Origin: JACTMJ01 sp039812845
GTDB taxonomy: Bacteria > Acidobacteriota > Terriglobia > Bryobacterales > Bryobacteraceae
NCBI GenBank assembly: GCA_039812845.1
Contig: JBDIBK010000002.1
Location: 17,539-81,538, forward strand
Direction: 5' to 3'
Length of the DNA stretch: 64,000 nucleotides
A program made the position numbers and the translations under genes. The notes beneath the pieces are model-generated. The model ran no database searches and was not told the DNA's origin. It was given only the letters and a program-made list of their open reading frames with translations. This document shows, piece after piece, positions 34,682 through 43,319 of this stretch. Every line of letters starts with the position of its first letter. The first letter of the stretch is position 1.

Positions 34682-36628
34682 CTACGAAATCGCGGGGTCT
34701 TCGAGATACGTGTAGCCCTGCAGCCCATCCTCGTAAAAGCGCAGCAAGCGGCCGGACTCCTCATATCCGATCTTCCCGAGGCGCACGGCGTGTTCCACAT
34801 CGCGGCGGAACTTCGCGCTCAATGCGTCGGTCTTGAACTGAACGTAGTCCAGAACTTCCCGCACGGTGTCGCCCTTCACCAGCGTGTCGAGCACCGCCTC
34901 GCCGTACTCGTCGATCGACACATGCACCGCGTTCGTATCCCCGAAGAGATTATGCAGGTCGCCCAGAATCTCCTGGTAGGCCCCCAACAGAAACGCCCCC
35001 AGGTAATACGGTTCGTCGTTGTAGCGGTGGAGCGGCAGCGTTTTCTTCACGTCCCGCCGGTCAATGAACTGGTCAATCTTGCCGTCCGAATCGCAAGAGA
35101 TATCACCCAGAATTCCCCGCTCGGTCGGTTCTTCGTCCAAGCGGTGAATCGGCATGATCGGGAAGAGTTGCTTGATCGCCCAACTGTCGGGCATGCTCTG
35201 GAAAAGGGAGAAATTGCAGAAGTAGGTGTCGGAGAGCAGTTCCTCCAGATTCTCGAGTTCCTCCGGGACGTAATCGAGGTCCTTGACGATGCGGGCCACG
35301 CGCTTGGTGATCGCCCAATAGAGGTTCTCCGCCATGGAGCGCTGCTCCAGCGTCAGGTAGCCCAGGCTGAACAGATTCAGCGCCTGGTCAAGCGAATCGT
35401 TGGCGTCATGGAACGCTTCGCGGACGTTCTTCATGCCCACCGTGCGGTAGGTCTCCAGAAGATCGACGAGCGGCTGCACGGCATCCTCGGGCAGCGTGGT
35501 TGGCACCGAGGAATCACCCAGTCCTCCCACTCCCACCACATTGAAGATCAGCGCGCTGTGGTACGAAACCACCGCCCGCCCGCTCTCGGAAATGATCGTG
35601 GGATGCGGCACTTCCGCTTCATCGCAGACGCTCTGCACGTGCGCGACCACGTCGTTGGCATACTCCTGCAGGGTGTAATTGACGCTCGATTCAAAGTCGG
35701 TCTGAGAGCCGTCGTAATCGATGCCCAGCCCGCCGCCCACATCGAGATACCGAAGACCGCAGCCCTGCTTGGCCAGTTCCGCATAGATCCGCGCCGCTTC
35801 GTTAACGGCCACCTTCACATGGCGGATGTTGGTAATCTGGCTGCCCAGATGGAAATGCAGCAGATTCAGGCACTGCTCCATTCCCAGGGACTTCAGCTTG
35901 TGAAGCGCTTGCAGCACTTCGCTCATCGTGAGCCCGAACTTCGACCGAAATCCCCCGCTGGACCGCCAGCGGCCGGACCCTCGCGCGGCCAGTTTCAGCC
36001 GCAGGCCGATTGAGGGGGTCACGCCCACTTTCTCCGCGTATTGCAAGATCAGATCGAGCTCGGAGAACTTCTCCACGATCGGGATCACATTGCGGCCAAT
36101 CTTCTTGGCCAGCATCGCCATTTCGATGTATTCGTCGTCTTTGAAGCCGTTGCAAAGGATGGGAGTGTCGTTATCCGAAACGCCCAGCACCGCCAGCAAT
36201 TCCGGCTTCGAACCTGCTTCAAGGCCGAATCCAAATGGCTTCCCATAGCGATAGACTTCTTCCACAACCTGCCGCTGCTGGTTCACCTTGATGGGGAAGA
36301 CGCAGGCATAGCCGCCCTTGTAGCCAAACTCGTTGATGGAGTTTCCGAAGGCTTCCTGAATCTCACGAAGCCGGTGACCGAGGATTTCCGTGAACCGCAG
36401 CAGAATCGGCAGGCTGATGCCGCGCAACTGCAGACGGTCCACCAACTGTTTGATATCGATGAAACGAATGGGATCCTTTTCGGGGTGGACGAGCAGATTG
36501 CCGTTCTTCCCTACCGAAAAGTATCCGTTGCTCCACCGGGATACGTCGTAGAGTTCATTCGCCGCAAACACGGTCCACCGGTCGGAGCCATCCAGCCTGG
36601 TTGATTCTTCAAAACCCTTAACGGCCAA
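34682..36628 (-). CDS. speA: Biosynthetic arginine decarboxylase SpeA
   Basis: The 648-residue protein is a fold-III PLP decarboxylase. The PLP lysine lies in GGYACVFPIKVNQQRQVV, a glycine-rich phosphate loop is at LDVGGGLGIDYDGS, and the family's C-terminal domains are complete (FCNFSLFQSMPDSWAI). It makes agmatine from arginine for polyamine synthesis. The start codon is a TTG at 36626-36628 (MAVKGFEES), with only a distant G-rich ribosome site, so the exact start is uncertain. It is transcribed toward the ars operon and ends at the intrinsic terminator described separately. Confidence 0.96.
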   Translation of the reverse strand: MAVKGFEESTRLDGSDRWTVFAANELYDVSRWSNGYFSVGKNGNLLVHPEKDPIRFIDIKQLVDRLQLRGISLPILLRFTEILGHRLREIQEAFGNSINEFGYKGGYACVFPIKVNQQRQVVEEVYRYGKPFGFGLEAGSKPELLAVLGVSDNDTPILCNGFKDDEYIEMAMLAKKIGRNVIPIVEKFSELDLILQYAEKVGVTPSIGLRLKLAARGSGRWRSSGGFRSKFGLTMSEVLQALHKLKSLGMEQCLNLLHFHLGSQITNIRHVKVAVNEAARIYAELAKQGCGLRYLDVGGGLGIDYDGSQTDFESSVNYTLQEYANDVVAHVQSVCDEAEVPHPTIISESGRAVVSYHSALIFNVVGVGGLGDSSVPTTLPEDAVQPLVDLLETYRTVGMKNVREAFHDANDSLDQALNLFSLGYLTLEQRSMAENLYWAITKRVARIVKDLDYVPEELENLEELLSDTYFCNFSLFQSMPDSWAIKQLFPIMPIHRLDEEPTERGILGDISCDSDGKIDQFIDRRDVKKTLPLHRYNDEPYYLGAFLLGAYQEILGDLHNLFGDTNAVHVSIDEYGEAVLDTLVKGDTVREVLDYVQFKTDALSAKFRRDVEHAVRLGKIGYEESGRLLRFYEDGLQGYTYLEDPAIS

Positions 36629-36807
36629 TTTCTATCTTTCGCCCCCCAATCCTTGATTCTCCGACGAATGGCGGGGGTCCACAAGGCGACGAAACAAATA
36701 ATCGTGAAGCCGCCAGCCGGAGCGTCCGCCGCTCCCGTTCGTGCTCGCTTGTGTCGGAACACCGCATCCGTTACTCTAGCAAAGAAAAGGCGAAAAATCA
36801 GAGCACA

Positions 36808-39186
36808 ATGAATCTCTCCCTGGGCTTTCCCGAATTCGACGAAACCGGTCTTCCAGAGCCTGTTCGCAAGCGAAGCGAGGGCCTCAATGGCGCGATCACC
36901 CGTTTCGAGGCGATGCGGAGCGAAGGGCACCCATCCATTCGCGCCGTTCACCGCCAACCCGCCTCGGAGGGCGACTACGTTGCCTTCCCGGAAACCCTGC
37001 CAAGCGCTGTGGCCGATGCGCTCCGGCGTCGAGGAATCCAGCGCCTCTATGGGCACCAGGGCCAGGCGTACACCCACATTCGCGACGGCCGGAACGTCAC
37101 CGTCGTCACCCCAACCGCCAGCGGCAAGACGCTCTGCTACAACCTCCCCGTGCTCGAGGCTGCGCTGGCAGCCCCGTCAACCAGGGCGCTCTATCTGTTT
37201 CCCACGAAAGCCCTGGCGGAAGATCAGCTTCATGAGTTGCATGGATTGATCGAGGATTGCGGCAGCGATCTGAAAGTCTTCACTTACGATGGCGACACAC
37301 CGCAGGACGCCCGCCGCGCCATTCGCGAACGGGCCAACGTCGTCCTCACGAATCCGGACATGCTGCACACCGGCATCCTGCCTCACCACACCAAGTGGGC
37401 CAAGCTCTTTGAAAATCTGCGCTATGTCGTCATCGACGAACTCCATTCCTACCGCGGCGTCTATGGCAGCCACCTTGCGAACCTGCTGCGCCGCCTGCAG
37501 CGCATCTGCCTGTTTTACGGAACGAAGCCGCAGTTCATCTGCTGTTCCGCGACCATCGCAAACCCCAGGGAACACGCGGAAGCGCTCACGGAGCAGCCGT
37601 TCGAACTGGTAAGCGAGAATGGTGCCCCAAGTGGAGAGAAGTTCTTTGTTTTCTACAATCCACCGGTCGTGAACCAGCAGCTTGGCATTCGCCGCGGCTA
37701 TCTCGCGGAAAGCAAGCGGCTCGCGCAGGATCTCATCGAACGCAACCTGCAAACCCTCGTTTTCACCAACAACCGCCTGGCTACCGAGGTGCTCACGAAA
37801 TACCTCAAGGATGCGAATGAACGCGGTCCGCTGCCCGATACGGCGGTGCGGGGCTATCGCGGCGGCTACCTCCCCAAGGAACGCCGGGCGATTGAGAAGG
37901 CGCTGCGCGAAGGGGAGATCCGCGCGGTCGTGGCCACCAACGCTCTCGAACTGGGTATCGATATCGGTTCGCTCGACGCCGTCGTTCTGGCTGGCTACCC
38001 CGGCACGATTGCCTCCACCTGGCAGCGCGCGGGCCGGGCCGGGCGTCGGCAATCCGCGTCGATCGCCATCATGGTGGCCTCCAGCGCGCCCATGGACCAG
38101 TTCATCATCGAACACCCGGAGTATTTCTTCAGCAGCTCCCCCGAACGGGCCTCGGTGAACCCAGACAACCTGGAAATTCTCCTGAGCCACCTCAAATGCG
38201 CCGTCTTTGAACTGCCCGTGAAGCGGGACGAAACCTTCGGAGGGCACGACGCCGCGGAACTCTGTGAGTTTCTGAAAGACTTTGGTTTCATACACCAATC
38301 CGGCGACGCCTGGCACTGGATATCAGACACCTACCCCGCGGATTCCATCAGCCTCCGCGCCATCACCAGCGACAACTTCGTCGTGATCGATACCACCCAC
38401 GACGCCAGGGTGATCGCCGAAGTGGATTTCCCCTCCGCCCTCACCACCCTGCATGAGAAGGCGATTTACCTTCACGAGGCGCGCCAATATCAGGTGGAGC
38501 GCTTTGACTACGAGGGCCGCAAAGCCTACGTCCGCGCCGTGGAGTGCGACTACTTCACCGACGCCATCGACTATACCCAGGTCCGCTCGATTGAAGAGTT
38601 CGCCGCCCGCCCCATCCAGTTCGCCAACGTCAAGCATGGCGAGGCCCGCGTAAACCGCCAGATCGTCGGCTTCAAGAAGATCAAGTTTTACACGATGGAG
38701 AACATCGGCGCGGGGCACCTCTCGATGCCGGAACAGGAGATGCATACCACCGCTTGGTGGCTGCACCTGACGGAGCGCTTCCTCACCCAGTTCGCGGACC
38801 TCTCCCCTCTCGAAAAGCAGAACGGCCTCGCCGGGCTGGGCAATGCGCTTCGCACCGTGGCCGCGTTTCTGCTGATGTGCGACCCCCGCGATCTCGGCCT
38901 GGCCTTCTCCGACGAACCGCTCACGGAAGGCATTCGCATCGAACCGAACCTATACCTCTACGACGCCTACCCCGGCGGAATCGGCCTGAGCGAACCGCTC
39001 TATCGCGCCACAAGCGCCCTGCTCACGAGCGCGCTGAGCCTGATGAGGGCCTGCCACTGCGAATCCGGCTGCCCATCCTGCGTGGGCCCGGTAGGGGAAA
39101 TTGGAGACAACGGAAAAGCAATCGCGATCCGCTTCGCCGAAGCGCTGCTCAGCGACGGTTCCACCACGGAAGAGCCGCCATTTTGA
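36808..39186 (+). CDS. DEAD/DEAH helicase of the MrfA/YprA type with DUF1998-like C-terminus
   Basis: The 792-residue helicase shows the SF2 motifs in order: Q-region (IQRLYGHQGQAY), motif I TPTASGKT, motif II as DELH in VIDELHSYRG, motif III SATIANP, motif V NALELGIDIGSLD and motif VI WQRAGRAGR. The C-terminal third ends with a four-cysteine element, CHCESGCPSC, that binds metal in MrfA. MrfA-type helicases take part in repair of mitomycin-type DNA damage, so a repair role is likely. The ATG at 36808 is preferred over one at 36751 because the extra residues look non-coding. It is divergent from speA. Confidence 0.93.
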   Translation: MNLSLGFPEFDETGLPEPVRKRSEGLNGAITRFEAMRSEGHPSIRAVHRQPASEGDYVAFPETLPSAVADALRRRGIQRLYGHQGQAYTHIRDGRNVTVVTPTASGKTLCYNLPVLEAALAAPSTRALYLFPTKALAEDQLHELHGLIEDCGSDLKVFTYDGDTPQDARRAIRERANVVLTNPDMLHTGILPHHTKWAKLFENLRYVVIDELHSYRGVYGSHLANLLRRLQRICLFYGTKPQFICCSATIANPREHAEALTEQPFELVSENGAPSGEKFFVFYNPPVVNQQLGIRRGYLAESKRLAQDLIERNLQTLVFTNNRLATEVLTKYLKDANERGPLPDTAVRGYRGGYLPKERRAIEKALREGEIRAVVATNALELGIDIGSLDAVVLAGYPGTIASTWQRAGRAGRRQSASIAIMVASSAPMDQFIIEHPEYFFSSSPERASVNPDNLEILLSHLKCAVFELPVKRDETFGGHDAAELCEFLKDFGFIHQSGDAWHWISDTYPADSISLRAITSDNFVVIDTTHDARVIAEVDFPSALTTLHEKAIYLHEARQYQVERFDYEGRKAYVRAVECDYFTDAIDYTQVRSIEEFAARPIQFANVKHGEARVNRQIVGFKKIKFYTMENIGAGHLSMPEQEMHTTAWWLHLTERFLTQFADLSPLEKQNGLAGLGNALRTVAAFLLMCDPRDLGLAFSDEPLTEGIRIEPNLYLYDAYPGGIGLSEPLYRATSALLTSALSLMRACHCESGCPSCVGPVGEIGDNGKAIAIRFAEALLSDGSTTEEPPF

Positions 39187-39215
39187 AGGTATCCGCGGAG
39201 ATCTTCGTCACCCGC

Positions 39216-39248
39216 AAAAAACCCGCGCCGTCGGGCAGACGGCGCGGG
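39216..39248 (-). terminator. Intrinsic terminator after the TonB-dependent receptor
   Basis: On the minus strand CCCGCGCCGTC-TGCCC-GACGGCGCGGG is an 11-pair stem followed by TTTTTT. It lies 26 bases beyond the stop of the receptor gene and 30 bases from the stop of the convergent helicase gene. Confidence 0.9.
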
Positions 39249-39274
39249 CAAAGGCACAACGAACTTCGCTTTGG

Positions 39275-42200
39275 TTAAAAAACAACCTTCAGCGAAAGCT
39301 GCCAGGACCGAGGGCTGTCCTGGCCGGTGATGGTTCCCCACGCCGCGCTTGTCGGATCGGTATTCGGATTCGACAGGTTCGGGTGGTTCATCGCGTTGAA
39401 CGTCTCCGCGCGGAACTGAGTGTTCCACTGCTCGTTGATCCGGAAGTTCTTGATCAGCGAGAAGTCCCAGCGGTCCTGGTTCGGGCCACGGACCGAAGAG
39501 AACCGGAGCGGGAATCGCCGGATATTGGAAGCCAACTGCCTCGCGCCTGAGGTCTCAAAGCCAGCCGTAGCCGCCGGGACAAACCAGCCATCCACTCCTC
39601 GCTGGTCTTTCGGCATCACGATCGACTTCAGATCTCCGCTGAAGATGCGGTTCCCGAAGCCAAGCGGTTCTCCCGATTGATGCTGATAGATGCCACCCAA
39701 CTGCCAGCCGCCCACGATGAAGTCGACCGCCTTATGCAAATTGGTGCCAAAGCGGCGCCCCCGGCCGAGCGGAAGTTCCCAGATGCCCGAGCCCGTCAGA
39801 CGGTGGGTCCGGTCCAGGTTGGAGATGCTCTCATACGGCATGGGATCCTGCGGGTTCATGAATTCCCGTGCCTCCATGGTCTTTGACCACGTATACGAGG
39901 TCTGAACGGTGAAGGAGTTCGCGAGCCGACGCTCAATGCGGGTCTGCAGAGAGTGGTACCACGAGTATCCGGCGGGGTCGCCGATGATCCGGACACTCGA
40001 AAACTCGCTGAACGGGCGCAGCAGACCGGCGCGTGAAGTGTTCTTCCCGAAGATCGGATCCAGGCCGTAGTACGGATTGGGGAAGCTCTTGCCCAGGAAA
40101 TTGATCGTCTCCTGGTCGCGAACGGGCGAGGTCGACAGGAATTCCGCCGGGGTGTAGCTCAGTTCCCGGTCCACCAGCAGGCGCGTGGTCCGGTTGCCGA
40201 CATAGGACGCTTCGATCATGAACAGCATGGGCAGTTCCTGCTGGATGCCAAAGCTCCAGCGCTGCGCATAGGGGTGCTTTCGTTCCTTGTTGAAAAAGGT
40301 GATCCCCTGTCCGATGTTGGTCATCAGGCCCAGGCTCGATTTCGGTGCGGGAATCAGCCCATTCGGGAACGGATTCGCATTCGTCGCAATGAAAGTCAGG
40401 CCGTTATCGAGCGAAGCCTGGATGGGCGTCGACTGGGAGAATCCGGTCTGGTTGGTGTTCGTGTAGTTCACGCCGATGGATGACGTGAAGATGCCGTAGC
40501 CGCCGCGGAAAATGGTCTTCGGCTTCCACTGGTAGGCAAACCCGACGCGGGGCTGGAAGTTGTCCTTCTGGCCCTTCCAATAGGTGCGGCTGTTCCCCCC
40601 GACGTTGGCGAAAGTCTGTCCTCCCATGGCCTTGAAGTCGGCCAGCGGGAGCTCTGGAATCGGATTCTTCGCGTAGTTCGCCCGAGCCGCATCGTTCAAC
40701 GGATTCGGCGTGTCACCGTCGAAACCGATCGCCGCCCGGTCAAAACGTTCGGTGATCGGCGTCTCCAATTCCCAGCGGAGGCCGAGATTCAGAGTTAGCT
40801 TCCGGCTCACCTTCCAATCGTCATGAACGTAGAGCGCGAAATACTTGTCCTGCTCCACGTAGGAGTCGTTCACGGACATCGAGCCCGCGGGAATCCCCAT
40901 CAGCATCGATGCGAGCGTACCACCAAGAGTCGGATTCGCCGAAGTGTCACTCGCCCTCGTATAGGTGGCGTTGTAGTTGTACTGAGGAGAAAGGGACGTA
41001 CCATATCGGTTGCGGCTCTCCCGGTAGACGCGAAACTCCGGACCGAACCGAATATTGTGGTCCCCATGCATCTTCGTGAAATTGGCCAAAAAGGTGTTCG
41101 TTGTCGACGCCGTGTAGCCGTCCTGAGACTCCCAGGGCGCAATGGCCGTGAACGGTGCCAGATCGATTCTTGGCAGCGTCGCGATGGAGGGGTTCTGGCT
41201 CAGTGCAATAGTCTGCGCCGAAAGGCCCAGCTTCGACAGATCCGCGCCCTGGGACGTGCGCCGCTCCGGGAAATCCTGGAAAGTCAAGCCATAGCGGAAG
41301 TTCATTAGGAACGACGGGGAGATGACGTAAACGTCATCGAAGGCCAGACCCTTATTATTCCGGTTCAAGATGACGCCGTTGGTATCGTTGTTGAAGGAGC
41401 GGTTCTTGTCCTCCTCCCAGAAATCACGATGGAGCCGCAGGAACACGCGGTGGTTGTCGCTAAAGGCGTGATCGATCCGCGCGATCCAGACCCAGTAATC
41501 TTCCAGGGCCTTGCCGGACCGGTAATGGTTGTTCCGGAAATCCTTGGTGCCCGGCTGGTTCGGAAGCGGATAGAGGTTGATAAAATTCATCCCAACGGGA
41601 TCGAGCTGAGACTTTGGAATGATGTTATTCGGGATTGCCGTGCGCACGTAGCTGCCATTCTGCAGGCGCGTGCTGTAGGGGTCGTAAACCTGGTATGCCC
41701 CGCCGAGTGCGTAGTATTCGGAGAGGTCGCCTTCGTGCATCTTGGCCGTCGGCACGGAGGACAGGATGTTGCCGCCCGAGGAGGGATTGCCAAACTTATT
41801 GGCCTCGTAAGCAAAAAACCAGAAGCTCTTATTCCTTCCGTCATAGAACTTGGGAATAAAAATCGGCGCGCCGGCGGATGCGCCGTAGCGGTTATCCTGG
41901 TAAATTGAGATCTTCTGGCCGGAACGGTTCTGGAAGATGTCTGGGGCGTCGAGCGCGGAGTGGCGGAACCATTCGTGCGCTTCGCCGTGCAGTTGGTTGG
42001 TTCCCGACTTCGTCGAAACGTTCACCGTCGAACCCATGGTGTGGCCGAGAGAGGCATCGAACGCCGAAGTCTGCACCTTGAACTCACTGATCGCGGTGGA
42101 AGGCGGGGAGAACGCGACGCGCGGCGCAGTTCCGTCCGAGTAGGTATTGGAAACGCCGTCAATCGAAAACTCGTTCTGATTGTTGCCGCCGCCATCGGTG

Positions 42201-42763
42201 GAAAACTGGGAGGGGGCGGCATTGAAGCCCGCCTTGCGGAGGCGCAGGTTGGTGCCGTTCACGGTGCCCGGCGCGAGATGCACCAGGTCCATCGCGTTGC
42301 CGGCAAACTGCGGCAGTTCGAGCACGCGGCGCTCGTCAATCACCTGGCCGAGCGAGGCTTCGGCGGTGGAGAGCAGCGGCGTGGTGCTAGTGACTTCGAT
42401 CGATTCCGTCACGCTTCCCACCGACAGATCCACGTTCACCTCGACGCTGTCGTTGATGCGCACCTGAATGCCCGGCCGGATCCACTTCTTGAAGCCGGTC
42501 ATCTCGACCGACAGAGAATAGGTGCCTGGAATCAGATAGGGCAGCACGAAGTTGCCGCTCGCGTTCGCCTGCGCGGCGGCGACGACTCCGGTGGCCTCAT
42601 TGGTAATGCGGACCTCGGCGCCGGGAACCACCGATCCGGATTCGTCGGAGACTCTCCCGAGCACCGTGCCGCGCGCGTCCTGCGCGGCCGCTGGGGTAAC
42701 GTTGGCGGCCAGATAAATCAGGACCGCAATAAGCGCTATCAGAACTCGTCGAGTTGATCTCAT
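39275..42763 (-). CDS. TonB-dependent, Oar-like outer-membrane receptor
   Basis: This 1162-residue protein has a signal peptide (VLIALIAVLIYLAANVTPAAAQ), then a carboxypeptidase-regulatory beta sandwich (ARGTVLGRVSDESGSVVPGAEV). A plug follows (VIDERRVLELPQFAGNAMDLVHLAPG) and then a long beta-barrel ending in phenylalanine (QLSLKVVF), the expected outer-membrane terminus. This is the Oar-like architecture greatly expanded in Acidobacteriota, thought to import large substrates such as oligosaccharides. A GGAG eight bases upstream of the ATG supports the start. Downstream it has a strong intrinsic terminator; upstream lies a long AT-rich region with candidate promoter elements. The ligand is unknown. 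Confidence 0.95.
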   Translation of the reverse strand: MRSTRRVLIALIAVLIYLAANVTPAAAQDARGTVLGRVSDESGSVVPGAEVRITNEATGVVAAAQANASGNFVLPYLIPGTYSLSVEMTGFKKWIRPGIQVRINDSVEVNVDLSVGSVTESIEVTSTTPLLSTAEASLGQVIDERRVLELPQFAGNAMDLVHLAPGTVNGTNLRLRKAGFNAAPSQFSTDGGGNNQNEFSIDGVSNTYSDGTAPRVAFSPPSTAISEFKVQTSAFDASLGHTMGSTVNVSTKSGTNQLHGEAHEWFRHSALDAPDIFQNRSGQKISIYQDNRYGASAGAPIFIPKFYDGRNKSFWFFAYEANKFGNPSSGGNILSSVPTAKMHEGDLSEYYALGGAYQVYDPYSTRLQNGSYVRTAIPNNIIPKSQLDPVGMNFINLYPLPNQPGTKDFRNNHYRSGKALEDYWVWIARIDHAFSDNHRVFLRLHRDFWEEDKNRSFNNDTNGVILNRNNKGLAFDDVYVISPSFLMNFRYGLTFQDFPERRTSQGADLSKLGLSAQTIALSQNPSIATLPRIDLAPFTAIAPWESQDGYTASTTNTFLANFTKMHGDHNIRFGPEFRVYRESRNRYGTSLSPQYNYNATYTRASDTSANPTLGGTLASMLMGIPAGSMSVNDSYVEQDKYFALYVHDDWKVSRKLTLNLGLRWELETPITERFDRAAIGFDGDTPNPLNDAARANYAKNPIPELPLADFKAMGGQTFANVGGNSRTYWKGQKDNFQPRVGFAYQWKPKTIFRGGYGIFTSSIGVNYTNTNQTGFSQSTPIQASLDNGLTFIATNANPFPNGLIPAPKSSLGLMTNIGQGITFFNKERKHPYAQRWSFGIQQELPMLFMIEASYVGNRTTRLLVDRELSYTPAEFLSTSPVRDQETINFLGKSFPNPYYGLDPIFGKNTSRAGLLRPFSEFSSVRIIGDPAGYSWYHSLQTRIERRLANSFTVQTSYTWSKTMEAREFMNPQDPMPYESISNLDRTHRLTGSGIWELPLGRGRRFGTNLHKAVDFIVGGWQLGGIYQHQSGEPLGFGNRIFSGDLKSIVMPKDQRGVDGWFVPAATAGFETSGARQLASNIRRFPLRFSSVRGPNQDRWDFSLIKNFRINEQWNTQFRAETFNAMNHPNLSNPNTDPTSAAWGTITGQDSPRSWQLSLKVVF

Positions 42764-43010
42764 CCTCTAAACTCCAAACTGAAGTCGGTTCGCACCGGCA
42801 CGGAACAAACCGCAATCCCTGGAGGGGTTTCGCCAATAATATCAGTTGCGGACGTTGAAGTGTGAAATTCGCAAAGGGAGTTACGCACTTAATCCCGGAC
42901 AAATCTACCAAAAATGGAATTCAAGCAGGAAGAATCCGGCCGAGGAGGCTTAGAATTGGCCAGTAAATGATTGAATTTTCATTCTAATTCCGGGCATCTT
43001 GCACATACCG

Positions 43011-43027
43011 TTTCGTGTAGAACGAAA
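43011..43027. promoter_or_regulatory. Inverted repeat TTTCGT-N5-ACGAAA
   Basis: A six-base perfect inverted repeat with five bases between arms lies in the AT-rich island upstream of the TonB receptor. Half-site CGAAA recalls the ArsR operator at 34572-34595, but the spacing differs. A transcription factor site is plausible; the factor is unknown. Confidence 0.35.
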
Positions 43028-43259
43028 TAATGTGCATATATTCTTGATAATATTAATTTTTGGAAACCTCGCACCCTCGCAAAGCGGACGGGCGCGCCGC
43101 CACAGGATTCGGATCTCGGGAACAGCCCCCTCACCGTGCGGCGGCCCGATCGGATTCCGGGAATCTGGGGCGCAACTCTGAGTTCCACTCGCCGCCGGAG
43201 GGCTGGCTGGGCTCACGAGAGCAAGGATCGTTGGCTGGAATTCTCCCGGCACGCAGGAA

Positions 43260-43290
43260 CCGGTTCCTGGCACTGCCTGCCAGGAACCGG
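43260..43290. repeat. Perfect 13-base inverted repeat after the sulfatase gene
   Basis: CCGGTTCCTGGCA and TGCCAGGAACCGG flank a five-base loop CTGCC, 29 bases beyond the sulfatase stop. No T-run follows. It may act as a terminator, an mRNA 3' stabiliser or a scattered repeat. Confidence 0.7.
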
Positions 43291-43319
43291 CCGTTGGCAG
43301 CGAGGCGATCGCGGCTCGC

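Larger units (their letters stand above)
42764..43319. other. Regulatory region upstream of the TonB receptor and after the sulfatase
   Basis: 556 bases without a credible gene. The part from about 42890 to 43070 is strikingly AT-rich (for example TTCTTGATAATATTAATTTT) compared with the rest of the window. A -10-like TATTAT for the receptor is at 42836-42841 on the minus strand. Two inverted repeats are described separately. Confidence 0.55.
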
